A stretch of 64,000 bases of DNA from Desulfatitalea tepidiphila (GTDB lineage Bacteria > Desulfobacterota > Desulfobacteria > Desulfobacterales > Desulfosarcinaceae): the NCBI RefSeq assembly GCF_001293685.1, contig NZ_BCAG01000001.1, positions 372,001 through 436,000 on the forward strand. Direction: 5' to 3'. The first letter of the stretch is position 1. The number at the start of each line of letters is the position of its first letter. Positions 17,137-26,134 of this stretch are shown here, piece after piece. Position numbers and translations under genes: made by a program. Under the pieces are notes generated by a model. The model worked only from the letters and a program-made list of their open reading frames with translations. It did no database searches and was not told where the DNA came from.

Positions 17137-18846
17137 TCATTTATCCTCCGCCTCGTCGCGCAGTTCCCGGCGGGACACTTTGCCCACATCGGTCTTGGGC
17201 AGCTCGCCCCTGAATTCGATGATACCCGGAACTTTGTAGTGGGCCAGGTTCTGCTTGCAGAATTCGATGATATCCTCTTCAGAGAGTTTACCCCGCGCTT
17301 CGCTCTGTAATACTACATAAGCCTTGATGATCTGACCGACCTTGGGGTCGGGTACGCCGACCACACCGGCCGCCTTGACCTGCGGATGCATGTAGAGCAC
17401 TTCTTCCACGTGGCGGGCAAAGACCGAATAGCCCTTGTGTTTGATCAAATCGCGCTTGCGGTCGAAGAAAAAGAAGTAGCCCTCCTCGTCCATGCGTACC
17501 AGGTCGCCGGTGCGCATCCAGCGTTTGCCGTCGATCTCGATGAAGGTCTCGGCGTTGGCGTCCGGGCGCTTCCAGTAACCGGCCATGACATTGGGCCCGC
17601 TGAGTATCAGCTCGCCCTCCTCGTTGATCGGCTTGAAGTCCAGGCTATCCATGTCGATGACAGCGGCATCCATGCCGGTGATGGGCACGCCGAACGATCC
17701 TTTCTTGGGGCGATCCTTGGGGTTGCTGTGGCTGATGGCCGTGCATTCGGTCATGCCGAAGCCTTCCAGGATTTGGCTGCCGGTGCGCCGTTCCCATCCC
17801 TCGCAGGTGGTGTCGTGCAGCGTGTCTGCGCCGCAGGCGATGATTTTGAGCCGCTTCCAGTCGACTCGGTCGGTTTTTTCGTGCTCCTTGAGGTACTCGT
17901 ACAGGGTGGGCACACCATAAAAGGCCGAGGCCTGGTAACGGTCCACGGCATTGAGGATCTCTTCCATGTCCGGGGTGGTGAAGAGCACCAGGGTCTGGCC
18001 CTGGGTCAGGCCCGAGAGCATCAGTACGGCCTGGCCGTAAATGTGAAACAGCGGCAAAAAGGCGATGATGGTCTCCTTGCCCTCTTCCACGAACGGCCAC
18101 CACGCCTTGCCCATGGCGTAGATGGCCACCAGATTGCGATGGGTTAGCATCGCGGCCTTGGGCAGGCCGGTGGTACCGCCCGTGTAGGGCAGGGCGGCGA
18201 TATCCTTTTCGGGGTCGAATTGGATCGCGGGCGGGTGGGGCGGATGGGCGTTGAGAAACTCTCTAAAAACCAAAAGCCCCATTTGCTTGATCTCTTCGGC
18301 CGTAGGTGGTTTCAGGTCGGCATAGGCCTTGCTGATGGCTTTCTTTGCAAATGCTTTCTTCAGCAGGGGTAGAAAATCGCCCAGGTTGGAAAGAATCACG
18401 TTGTCCAGGACGACACCCGAACGTTCGATGTTTGTATACAGCATGTCCTCGCAGATCACGGTCTTGGCTTCGCTGTCTTCGAGCTGGTGACGGACTTCCT
18501 TGCTGGTGTAGACCGGGCTGATCGGGGTCACCTTGGCGCCGGCCTTCAGGGCCCCGAAATAACTGATAATGAATTGGGGCGAATTGAGCAGGTAAATGGC
18601 CACCGTATCGCCCTTTTTGACGCCCAACTCGGCCAGGCCGGTGGCGCAGCGATCGATGAGTTCGATCAGCTCTTTGTAGCTGATTTTTTTGCCGTAAAAG
18701 ATCAGGGCGGTCTTTTTTTTGTACTTATCGGCAGTTTGATCCAACAACTCAGGGACCGCCAGATTCGGAATTTCCACGCTCGGGGGCACGTTGTCCGGAT
18801 AACATTGGAGCCATGGTCTGCTGGTGTAGAGCGTTTTTTGATCCAT
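17137..18846 (-). CDS. fadD: Acyl-CoA synthetase (FadD-type AMP-dependent ligase)
   Basis: A 569-residue adenylate-forming enzyme that activates a carboxylic acid to its acyl-CoA via an acyl-adenylate. Motifs: P-loop YTGGTTGLPKAAMLTHRN (about residue 215), A5 GFGMTECTAISH, A7/A8 MRTGDLVRMDEEGYFFFFDR then RDLIKHKGYSVFARHVEE, and the catalytic Lys near the end (PKTDVGKVSRRELRD). ATG 18846 has GGAGGA upstream. It is inserted between livM and livG, which points to import and immediate CoA activation of the same acid. Chain length or aromatic preference cannot be read; an aromatic or branched acid is as likely as a long-chain fatty acid. Confidence 0.88.
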   Translation of the reverse strand: MDQKTLYTSRPWLQCYPDNVPPSVEIPNLAVPELLDQTADKYKKKTALIFYGKKISYKELIELIDRCATGLAELGVKKGDTVAIYLLNSPQFIISYFGALKAGAKVTPISPVYTSKEVRHQLEDSEAKTVICEDMLYTNIERSGVVLDNVILSNLGDFLPLLKKAFAKKAISKAYADLKPPTAEEIKQMGLLVFREFLNAHPPHPPAIQFDPEKDIAALPYTGGTTGLPKAAMLTHRNLVAIYAMGKAWWPFVEEGKETIIAFLPLFHIYGQAVLMLSGLTQGQTLVLFTTPDMEEILNAVDRYQASAFYGVPTLYEYLKEHEKTDRVDWKRLKIIACGADTLHDTTCEGWERRTGSQILEGFGMTECTAISHSNPKDRPKKGSFGVPITGMDAAVIDMDSLDFKPINEEGELILSGPNVMAGYWKRPDANAETFIEIDGKRWMRTGDLVRMDEEGYFFFFDRKRDLIKHKGYSVFARHVEEVLYMHPQVKAAGVVGVPDPKVGQIIKAYVVLQSEARGKLSEEDIIEFCKQNLAHYKVPGIIEFRGELPKTDVGKVSRRELRDEAEDK

Positions 18847-18877
18847 CGTGCGATTTTCCTCCTAATTGGGATGAAGC

Positions 18878-19918
18878 CTAATGCATGTTCGCCGCACAGA
18901 CACGACACACCTTGCGAGTGGCAATGTTGCGGATTTTACAACGCGGGCATTCGTTTTCGATTTTACTGCGCAGCCAAGGGAGCAAACCACCCGGCATGTA
19001 GAGCAGTACGACCATGACCACTATGGCGAACATCAGTTGCCGCAGCTCAGGCCATATGCGGAAGAACTCCAAGAGGGGGAACAGAATGAAAACGGCGCCG
19101 ACCGGCCCCCAGATGGTGACCATGCCGCCGAACACGCTCCAGATGACCACCTGAAAGGACATGGAGATCTCCAGGGTGGAGGGGCCGGCGATGCGCATGA
19201 AGTGGGCGTAGAGGCCGCCGGATAGACCGGCGAAAAATCCGCTGAGGCTGAAGGCGATCAGTTTGTATTTGGTGGTATTGATGCCGGCCGCCTTGACGGC
19301 CAGTTCGTCCTCACGAATGGCGTGAAAGATGATCCCCATGTGGGAGTCGGTGATCTTCCACATGGTGGCGACCAGCACCAACATGGTGATGATGACGATG
19401 TAGTAATTGGCAATCCTGGAGCGTGCCAGACGACTCAAACCGGAAAGCCCCAGTTCTCCACCGGTCAACTCCGGCACCGAGAAGACAAAACCCATCAGGA
19501 TGATGGGAAAGGCCAGTGTGGTGAGCGCCAGGTAGGTGCCGCGCAGCCGCAGGCAGGGGAGGCCCACCAGCAATCCGGCCATGACCGCGATCAGGGCACC
19601 GACCGGGATGCTGGCCCATGGGGGAAAGCCGGCCTTCAGGTTCAATATGGCGGCACCATAAGCTCCTACCCCAAAGAACAGGGCATGCCCAAAATTGATT
19701 TGGCCGGTAAAGCCGGAGAGCAGATCCCAGCTGGCTGCGAAAATGGCAAAGATGCTGGCCAGAATCAGGATCCGCATCATATACGGGTCATCGTAGAGCA
19801 GCGGCAGCAGAAGCACCGTCAAAAAAAAGAGCAGTACGACGATCCGGCTGGGAAGGACGAACACTTCGTTTTTCAGTATCAAAAAAAGTTTCCGCAAGTG
19901 ATAGCGCAGCAGATTCAT
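18878..19918 (-). CDS. livM: Branched-chain amino acid-type ABC permease LivM with zinc-ribbon tail
   Basis: A 346-residue inner-membrane permease. The ATG at 19918 (MNLLRYHLRKLFL) is used rather than upstream in-frame codons lying inside livH. The core has the LivM signatures ASWDLLSGFTGQINFGHALF and LRLRGTYLALTTLAFPI plus about nine hydrophobic helices. After the last helix the chain ends in a soluble tail with Cys324, Cys327, Cys338 and Cys341 (CPRC ... CRVC), a two-knuckle zinc ribbon not usual for LivM. It starts two bases after the livH stop. The tail could be a regulatory or redox-sensing element on the cytoplasmic side. Confidence 0.9.
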   Translation of the reverse strand: MNLLRYHLRKLFLILKNEVFVLPSRIVVLLFFLTVLLLPLLYDDPYMMRILILASIFAIFAASWDLLSGFTGQINFGHALFFGVGAYGAAILNLKAGFPPWASIPVGALIAVMAGLLVGLPCLRLRGTYLALTTLAFPIILMGFVFSVPELTGGELGLSGLSRLARSRIANYYIVIITMLVLVATMWKITDSHMGIIFHAIREDELAVKAAGINTTKYKLIAFSLSGFFAGLSGGLYAHFMRIAGPSTLEISMSFQVVIWSVFGGMVTIWGPVGAVFILFPLLEFFRIWPELRQLMFAIVVMVVLLYMPGGLLPWLRSKIENECPRCKIRNIATRKVCRVCAANMH

Positions 19919-19920
19919 AA

Positions 19921-20790
19921 CTATCTCTCTTCTTCGAATTGTACACCGAAAAGGCCTGTCGGGCGGACTATGAGCACCAGAATCATGATGGACAGGGCCA
20001 CCGCGCCTTTGAGAAATGCGCCGGCGGGGATCAAAAAGACCACCATGGCTTCGGCGAATCCCAGTATGAAGGCAGCGTAAAAGCTGCCCTTGATACTGCC
20101 CATGCCGCCCAGCACCACCACGGCCATCATCATGATCAGCGGGTGGCTCCACATGAACGGCTCCACCGTGGTAAGCGGCACGATGATGGCGCCCGTGGCG
20201 CCGGCCAGTCCCACCGAGATGACGACCGCCATCATGGCCACGCGGCTTTCGTTCATGCCCATGAGATTGGCCACCTCCCGATCCTGAGCCGTGGCGCGGA
20301 TGGCCAGGCCGAGTTTGGTATGCATGAGAAAGAGCCGCATCAATCCCAGCACCACCAGCACAGAGGCGAAGGTGATCAGCTGTTGGTAGAAAACCTTTAC
20401 GCCCAGGATCGTGGCATATCCCTTGATCAGAGCCGGTACGCTCAGGTAATCGCCGGTGAAGATCAGCATCATGATCTCCTGCAGGGCGATGGCCAGGGCG
20501 ATGGTGCCGATCAGCACGGCCTGTTCGTGTTCACGGATGGGGGCGATGAAGATTTTGTAAACGATCAACCCGAGGATCGATACGAAGACGATCCCGGTGA
20601 TCATCGCCGAGAGCGGATTGAATCCCAGGCGGTAGGTCGTGAAATAGATACAGTAGGCCGCCACCATGTAAAAGGCCGTGTGAGCGATATTGACGATTCG
20701 GGCGACGCCGAAAATCAGGGAGAAACCGATCGCCAGCAGCGCGTATGTGCTTCCGTTGATCAGGCTGGTGATCAAGATATCGATTAGCAT
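19921..20790 (-). CDS. livH: Branched-chain amino acid-type ABC permease LivH
   Basis: A 289-residue permease with about eight helices, carrying the LivH hallmark GSTYALLAIGFSLIFGVARI at residues 13-32 and the EAA-like cytoplasmic loop (TKLGLAIRATAQDREVANLM). The C-terminal segment SIMILVLIVRPTGLFG is typical. It is partner of LivM in the transmembrane channel. It is separated from livK by an 86-base gap holding a strong hairpin, while livM follows almost without gap, consistent with a processed polycistron. Confidence 0.95.
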   Translation of the reverse strand: MLIDILITSLINGSTYALLAIGFSLIFGVARIVNIAHTAFYMVAAYCIYFTTYRLGFNPLSAMITGIVFVSILGLIVYKIFIAPIREHEQAVLIGTIALAIALQEIMMLIFTGDYLSVPALIKGYATILGVKVFYQQLITFASVLVVLGLMRLFLMHTKLGLAIRATAQDREVANLMGMNESRVAMMAVVISVGLAGATGAIIVPLTTVEPFMWSHPLIMMMAVVVLGGMGSIKGSFYAAFILGFAEAMVVFLIPAGAFLKGAVALSIMILVLIVRPTGLFGVQFEEER

Positions 20791-20812
20791 AACACCTCAC
20801 CGCATCACCTGG

Positions 20813-20851
20813 GCAAGCGCCCCCGGCGGAAGGACCGCCGGGGGCGCTTGC
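20813..20851. promoter_or_regulatory. Strong hairpin between livK and livH
   Basis: A perfect 17-bp stem (GCAAGCGCCCCCGGCGG on one side) with a 5-base loop. No U-tract follows it on the minus-strand transcript, and the operon continues, so it is more likely an attenuator or 3'-stabilising/processing element that leaves more livK than permease mRNA. Confidence 0.75.
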
Positions 20852-20876
20852 GTTCGTTCTTGAATTTGTTTCGTGG

Positions 20877-22193
20877 CTATTTTTTATAGGCTTGGATGAC
20901 CCAGGGCGGAATCTTGTATTCCTGGATGCCTTTGTAGGTGATTTCCGGTGCACCCGGAGCGGCGACCCACTTGTTGGGCCACACGCCAACCGGTTTGCCC
21001 TTTTGCCATTGAACGGCAAGACTGGTCAGGTAGCCCGGCCCCCAGGTCAGGTCGTGCAGGTGTCGACCCTGCTCGTCTTTCATGTATTTGACAAGCCCAC
21101 CGGGGGTTTTGTGCTCGGACGCTTCGATCACTTTGACCAGTTTGTCCGCATCCAGGCTGCCGATTTCTTCGATCGCTGAAACAAGTGTATGTTTGATGGC
21201 TGCATAGGTATCGGCCGTGTAGGTCGGGGTTTCGCCGAACTTGCTATAGAAGGTTTCGACAAAGGGGGCGGTGAGTTCGTTGTACTCCACCCCGCGGCAG
21301 TAGGTATTCATCGTAAGGATGTATTCTCCCATGCCTTGGGTGGCTTCCCAGAAACCATCTTTCTGGCCTTCCACGTTGATCCCCACCTGCACGGCCGGGA
21401 TTTTCAGCTCACCGCCCTGGCGAGCGAAGGGGATGCCCACCGATGAAGAGAAAATGGTGAAGATCATCTGGGCGCCGGCGCGCTGAATGGCGGAAAGCTC
21501 GGCGGTCACATCGGTGGCCACTGGAGAGGGACGCCACACGCCCACCGATTCCATGCCGATTTTTGGCAGAAAACCTTCGGTGGCGGCGACCATGGGATCG
21601 GCCCACATGGCTTTTTCGGCCACCACAGCTACCTTGATTTTCTCCAGGCCAAGCTCTTTCTTGAGTATGTCGCCGACGAATTTCAAATGCAAAAAGCTGG
21701 TGCGCACCAGAAATGCGGAATTAAATGGCGTGCCGCGGAAGAAGTATTTGTAGGTGTCGTAATCCTGGGCCACTCGTGTGCACAATTCCGGATGGGCCGC
21801 ACCGCAGCCGATGAAGATTTTTTGATACTCCATGGCGATATCCTGCATGGCCAAGACCGCTTCGGTGCGGAAACCGCCGACCACGAAATCCACCTTGTCG
21901 CGTGTCATGAGCAGTTCCATGGCATTGGTGGCATCGGTCACGTTGAGAAACTCGTTGGAGTCGGCCTTGACCAGCTCGATTTTCATCATTTTTTTGCCGA
22001 CCTTGACTCCGCCCCTGGCATTGATCTCTTCGGCGGCCATGGTGGCGCCATTCCAATGCCCTTTACCCTGCACAAACTGCATCGGGCCGATGACGCCGAT
22101 CTTGATGGTGTCGGCGCCCCATGCCGGAACGCCGATCGTCAAGGCCAACATCCCTACCAGCCCTGCGACCAAGAGAAGTCTAACCTTTTTCAT
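20877..22193 (-). CDS. livK: ABC transporter substrate-binding protein LivK type
   Basis: A 438-residue periplasmic Leu/Ile/Val-binding-type protein (peripla_BP_6). ATG 22193 with AAAGGAG upstream opens a signal peptide (MKKVRLLLVAGLVGMLALTIGVPAWG). The mature start IKIGVIGPMQFVQGKGHWNG and AAEEINARGGVKVGKKMMK are canonical for type I binding folds, and the downstream ATDVTAELSAIQRAGAQMIF region is the second-lobe signature. Mature length about 412 is longer than E. coli LivK, as in homologues that bind aromatic or short-chain carboxylates. With FadD in the same operon, an organic acid is a plausible ligand (inference). Confidence 0.9.
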   Translation of the reverse strand: MKKVRLLLVAGLVGMLALTIGVPAWGADTIKIGVIGPMQFVQGKGHWNGATMAAEEINARGGVKVGKKMMKIELVKADSNEFLNVTDATNAMELLMTRDKVDFVVGGFRTEAVLAMQDIAMEYQKIFIGCGAAHPELCTRVAQDYDTYKYFFRGTPFNSAFLVRTSFLHLKFVGDILKKELGLEKIKVAVVAEKAMWADPMVAATEGFLPKIGMESVGVWRPSPVATDVTAELSAIQRAGAQMIFTIFSSSVGIPFARQGGELKIPAVQVGINVEGQKDGFWEATQGMGEYILTMNTYCRGVEYNELTAPFVETFYSKFGETPTYTADTYAAIKHTLVSAIEEIGSLDADKLVKVIEASEHKTPGGLVKYMKDEQGRHLHDLTWGPGYLTSLAVQWQKGKPVGVWPNKWVAAPGAPEITYKGIQEYKIPPWVIQAYKK

Positions 22194-22455
22194 TGAGTTA
22201 CTCCTTTCCCTGTTTGTTTGCATGTGCCGCCTTAATCTCGGCAGATGGATCCTGTCGAGAGGGTTCGTCGATTGGGATTGCCGTCTGGAGGGTGGGAAAA
22301 GTTCGATGGTGTAAAAATGAAAAATGTTCGATCGGTTTCAGCGTGTCGCCCAATGTCATCTTCCTTTTCAGCGCAGCCGCATACCCCCGGCATGGCGCAG
22401 AGGTTGTGTCAGCCCATGTATTTCAATAAGAATATGAATTGAGTTCAATAACTTT

Positions 22456-22485
22456 CTTCTACGTTATTCCCTTTTGTTTTGTCAA
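22456..22485 (-). promoter_or_regulatory. Candidate sigma-70 promoter for the liv operon
   Basis: On the minus strand TTGACA (22485-22480), an 18-base spacer and TAGAAG, which matches four of six positions of the -10 consensus. It lies about 260 bases upstream of livK, implying a long leader. The leader has no recognised riboswitch. Confidence 0.35.
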
Positions 22486-22790
22486 TACCCAGATCGGGTC
22501 AGCTTGTATTTAAGCTTTGGACAGGCGGTCTTCGTGGAATGTAAAAGCAGGTCTTGAATGGATGGTAAACAGAACCCCAAACTGTTCTGTCAATCTGGAC
22601 CTCTCGGCTATTCTGGATGGATATGTGTCCACCACCCGCCGATAGGTCACGCGTCCCGAATCACACGGCGTAAACGCAATAAAAAACCCTTTCCCCCTTC
22701 GATTGAAACAGATCGGGGGACATGGCTAACCGGTTGGCGCCTCGCCGGTGCATGACGTTGTCGTCGCCTTGTTATATCAATGTGAATAAA
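22486..22790. other. Intergenic region without a supportable gene
   Basis: About 300 bases between the livK promoter candidate and the 3' end of the Usp gene. Short frames are present but have no ribosome site or family resemblance. I see no RNA gene or inverted repeat of note. Confidence 0.4.
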
Positions 22791-23717
22791 TCACACGATC
22801 CAGAGGGCATGATCGGTAAGTCGATCGGCCACATATCTGGAGGTGCTGCCAGAATAATAGGCCCGTCCGCTGCCACTGCGGCAGGTGACCACTGTATCGT
22901 AACCGCCGATTTCCGCCTCGTTGATGATCATTTTGCCGATTTTGGCCGTTTTCTTGGGCGTCAGCATTTGTATATGGCGTCCGTCGATCCCGGCCGCGAT
23001 CATCCGCTGGGTGGCCTCCTGACGAAACCGTTCACTCATCTCCTGTTCATGTCGTGCCAATTTGGCAGCCATGTCATAGGTTTCAGGGCTCATCGTCCCC
23101 AATTGCTCCACCCAGCTCTCCTGCACCACATGGTAGAAGGTCAGGTGAAGTCGGGACATTCCGGCCAGAAGCCTGGAGAGCCGATCGAGCAGGCGGCCCC
23201 ACGGAGCCATCACATCCACGGCAATCAGAAAATGTCTGGGGGTGATGTCGCCGTCAACGACCCAGACCGTCTGGCCGTCGCTGAATTCCACCAGCTTGGC
23301 GGTCACGCTGCCCATGAAGAGTTTCTGCGCCCGCGTCAGCCCCCTTCGACCGGTAACGATGGCGTCATAGTCGTTCTGGCGGCCATACTCGAGAATATCC
23401 TTTGCCAATCCCAGCACCCTTTCCTGGCTGACCAATTCGATGTCGGTTTTGTCGATACCCTGATTCAGGAGGATATCAAGGCCCTTATTTAGGGTTGCCA
23501 TGGATTCGGCCTGGTATTGCTCGCTCATCTTTTTAAGCGAGGTGCGCACCGCGGCATCGGTCTTGGCCTCTTCGACCAGGTATTGGGACATGATCGGCTG
23601 CACGTTGAACACGGTGCATTGCCATTCGGCCCCACCGGACATGAACGCCGCGGTATAGGTCAAGGCCTGTTTTGAGTGGATGGAACCATCCGTTGCGATC
23701 AGCAGTTTCTTTTTCAT
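22791..23717 (-). CDS. Tandem universal stress protein (two UspA domains)
   Basis: 308 residues made of two UspA-like alpha/beta domains. Domain 1 starts KKLLIATDGSIHSKQALTYT with the nucleotide-loop-like TGRRGLTRAQKLFMGSVTAKL (about residues 133-153). Domain 2 starts RHFLIAVDVMAPWGRLLDRL and ends with CRSGSGRAYYSGSTSRYVAD. Both loops resemble but do not exactly match the G-2x-G-9x-G(S/T) ATP motif. ATG 23717 has AAGGAAGG upstream. It is a monocistronic cytoplasmic stress protein; the partner process is unknown. Confidence 0.85.
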   Translation of the reverse strand: MKKKLLIATDGSIHSKQALTYTAAFMSGGAEWQCTVFNVQPIMSQYLVEEAKTDAAVRTSLKKMSEQYQAESMATLNKGLDILLNQGIDKTDIELVSQERVLGLAKDILEYGRQNDYDAIVTGRRGLTRAQKLFMGSVTAKLVEFSDGQTVWVVDGDITPRHFLIAVDVMAPWGRLLDRLSRLLAGMSRLHLTFYHVVQESWVEQLGTMSPETYDMAAKLARHEQEMSERFRQEATQRMIAAGIDGRHIQMLTPKKTAKIGKMIINEAEIGGYDTVVTCRSGSGRAYYSGSTSRYVADRLTDHALWIV

Positions 23718-24113
23718 GGCATCCTTCCTTTCTCTTGAGGCGATTGTTTCATCGCTTTGCAGCCCGTAATCGCAATTTAATCAGCAGAAAGCGTGCCAGA
23801 CACGCCTAAAGCGTAACCGGTCATCTTGCATCGCGGCCATCAATTTGATTTGATTGAAAATATAAAGAAAGCAAATAATTAGGCCGTGATCGCCATTAAG
23901 TTTCTCGAACGGCGGGCCGGGCGGCTATGGGGCCCAGGCCAGGTCAGGGGACCGACTGTGGCTGAATTTTTTACAACGTGTAAAGTTTCGGACATACACC
24001 TTGTCGATATTCTGCGCTTTAGTCCTGAAGAAAGCGGCCGATACACAAGATGGATCGGCAGTCGTACCTGCCCATGATAATTTGAAAATGCGGAGAAAGG
24101 GTGGAAAATTTCG
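23718..24113. other. Divergent intergenic region upstream of chemoreceptor genes
   Basis: Nearly 400 bases between the divergent usp and first chemoreceptor genes. The AT-rich section at 23845-23880 is the likeliest promoter area. I looked for a c-di-GMP riboswitch, common before chemotaxis genes in this group, and did not find its conserved core. Confidence 0.4.
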
Positions 24114-26048
24114 ATGAAAGCTTGGAAATTGAAGACTCAACTGGCGTTCGGGTTCGCGCTGGTGCTGATTTTTACAGGAGTGGTCGGACTATCCGGGCTG
24201 GTCTCCCTGCACAATGTGTCAAAAGTCATGGATACCTATCAGCAAGTGAACCTTGCCCAAACTGCCTTCAGCGATGCCAAGGAGCAGGTGGCCCTCTATT
24301 TTTTGAACAGCCATGAGCAGGGGCGGGCCCAACAGGCTCAGGCCGGTGAAGCCGCCACCCGTCAATTGAGCGAGATCACCGAACTATTGGAGGTCGCCAG
24401 TAAGCGACCGGGCCTTTCCGAAGAGGGGCGCCAGAGTTTGACGGCCCTGCTGGATGGCTATCGTCAATTCCATGGAAGTTTCGTCCGCTACGCTGAATAT
24501 GAAGCCGTCAAAATTGCCGAGGAACAAAAGGCCATGGATTGGCTGAACACATTCGGCGATCTGATCAAGCAGGGAATGTTTCGAACCGAGGATATGTTGG
24601 TGGCCCAAAGCTTTTTGCAATCCGGGACCATCGGCTATTTCGAGCGGCCCAGCGCCAGCCGTTGGCAGCAAATCGAGGCCTACGAAAAGCAGTTGAGCGA
24701 TGCCATGGCCAAATGGTTCGACCTTATCGAGAACAGCGACGAGCTCCGCGAGGTCCATGCCAAGATCAGCGCCCGTTACGATCTGATCTGTGAATCGTTG
24801 AAGCATCACTATGATCAGGTCATTGGTCAGCAGGAGATGCAGCAAAAGATGAGTGGCGCGGGCGAGCGCATCGGGCAGATTACCAACGGCCTGCTGGAAA
24901 AGGCCACCCAGGGTTTGGAACAGGTCCAGTCGCTTTCGTTGACCGTCATCGGGGTTGCGATGTTTGCCGCCGTGCTGTTGGGGGTTGTGTTTGCCTGGCT
25001 GACCACACGGTCGATTACCGGTCCCATCAAACAGGTGACGGCGGGATTGCAGGACGTCGCCGAAGGCGAAGGGGACCTGACCAAGCGGCTCAACATCGCT
25101 TTTAAAAACGAGGTCGGTGAATTGGCCAACTGGTTCAATGTCTTCATGGAAAAATTGAACCAGATGATCCGGGAAATCGCCGGCAACGCCGGCCAGTTAA
25201 GCCAGTCCGCCAGTCAGTTGTTCCAGGTGTCGGCCAAAATGTCCGAAGCGGCCGAGAATATGTCCGGTCGCGCGTCATCGGTGGCGGGTGCCGCTGAAGA
25301 GATGAGCACCACCATGGCTTCGGTGGCCGCTTCGAGTGAGCAGGCCTCCACCAGTGCCAATCTGGTGGCTGCGGCCGTCGAACAGATGAATGCATCGGTC
25401 GGTGAAATTGCCGCCAATTCAGAGAAGGCCAGGGGCGTGACCGAAACGGCCGTGGACAAGACCAGCAAGACCTCGGAGCGGGTGCATCAACTGGGCACCG
25501 CGGCGGCGGCCATCAGCAAGGTCACCGAGGTGATAACCGAAATCTCCGAACAGACCAATCTGCTCGCCCTCAACGCCACCATAGAAGCGGCCCGGGCCGG
25601 CGAAGCCGGCAAGGGTTTCGCGGTTGTGGCCAATGAAATCAAGGAACTGGCTGCCCAGACCGCCAGGGCCACCCAGGACATCAAGGCCAAAATCGATGAC
25701 ATCCAGCATTCCACCGGTCTCACGGTGTCTGAGATCGGTGAGATTTCAGAGGTCATCAACCATGTCAACGAAACCGTGACCATCATCGCTTCGGCCGTGG
25801 AGGAGCAGGCCGTTACCACCCGGGATATCGCCGGCAATATCGGCCAGACCTCGCTCGGCATCCAGGAAGTCAGCGCCAGCGTGGCTCAAAGTTCGGCTGT
25901 CTCCGCCGACATCGCCGAAGATATCGGCAAGGTCAACGGCGATGCCAGTGAGATGTCCGCGAGCAGCGCCACCGTAAAGTTGAGCGCCGAGGAGCTGTCC
26001 ACCCTATCCGGTCAACTCAATGCCGTGGTGGGGCGATTTAAATTTTAG
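24114..26048 (+). CDS. Methyl-accepting chemotaxis protein (helical-bundle sensor)
   Basis: A 644-residue chemoreceptor. Residues 8-30 form the first membrane helix ([20 protein letters not shown]). Residues 31-270 are an all-helical periplasmic domain of the four-helix/HBM type. Residues about 276-298 form the second membrane helix, followed by HAMP ([20 protein letters not shown]) and the cytoplasmic methylation helices. The invariant hairpin [20 protein letters not shown], contacting CheA/CheW, is near residue 480. The bundle is rich in Gln/Glu pairs suitable for methylation, but no C-terminal CheR-docking pentapeptide exists (ends AVVGRFKF). The ligand is unknown. Confidence 0.93.
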   Translation: MKAWKLKTQLAFGFALVLIFTGVVGLSGLVSLHNVSKVMDTYQQVNLAQTAFSDAKEQVALYFLNSHEQGRAQQAQAGEAATRQLSEITELLEVASKRPGLSEEGRQSLTALLDGYRQFHGSFVRYAEYEAVKIAEEQKAMDWLNTFGDLIKQGMFRTEDMLVAQSFLQSGTIGYFERPSASRWQQIEAYEKQLSDAMAKWFDLIENSDELREVHAKISARYDLICESLKHHYDQVIGQQEMQQKMSGAGERIGQITNGLLEKATQGLEQVQSLSLTVIGVAMFAAVLLGVVFAWLTTRSITGPIKQVTAGLQDVAEGEGDLTKRLNIAFKNEVGELANWFNVFMEKLNQMIREIAGNAGQLSQSASQLFQVSAKMSEAAENMSGRASSVAGAAEEMSTTMASVAASSEQASTSANLVAAAVEQMNASVGEIAANSEKARGVTETAVDKTSKTSERVHQLGTAAAAISKVTEVITEISEQTNLLALNATIEAARAGEAGKGFAVVANEIKELAAQTARATQDIKAKIDDIQHSTGLTVSEIGEISEVINHVNETVTIIASAVEEQAVTTRDIAGNIGQTSLGIQEVSASVAQSSAVSADIAEDIGKVNGDASEMSASSATVKLSAEELSTLSGQLNAVVGRFKF

Positions 26049-26134
26049 GCAGGAAAACTGAGATGTTGGTAGGGCTTGGCCACGCGACGGGGCGGGATTC
26101 GTGCGCCTGCGAATGTTTCGACTTGGGGGGATAA

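Noticed and set aside
23718-24113. Possible c-di-GMP riboswitch before the chemoreceptor genes
   Set aside because: The conserved core and paired arms of GEMM-type RNAs were not found.
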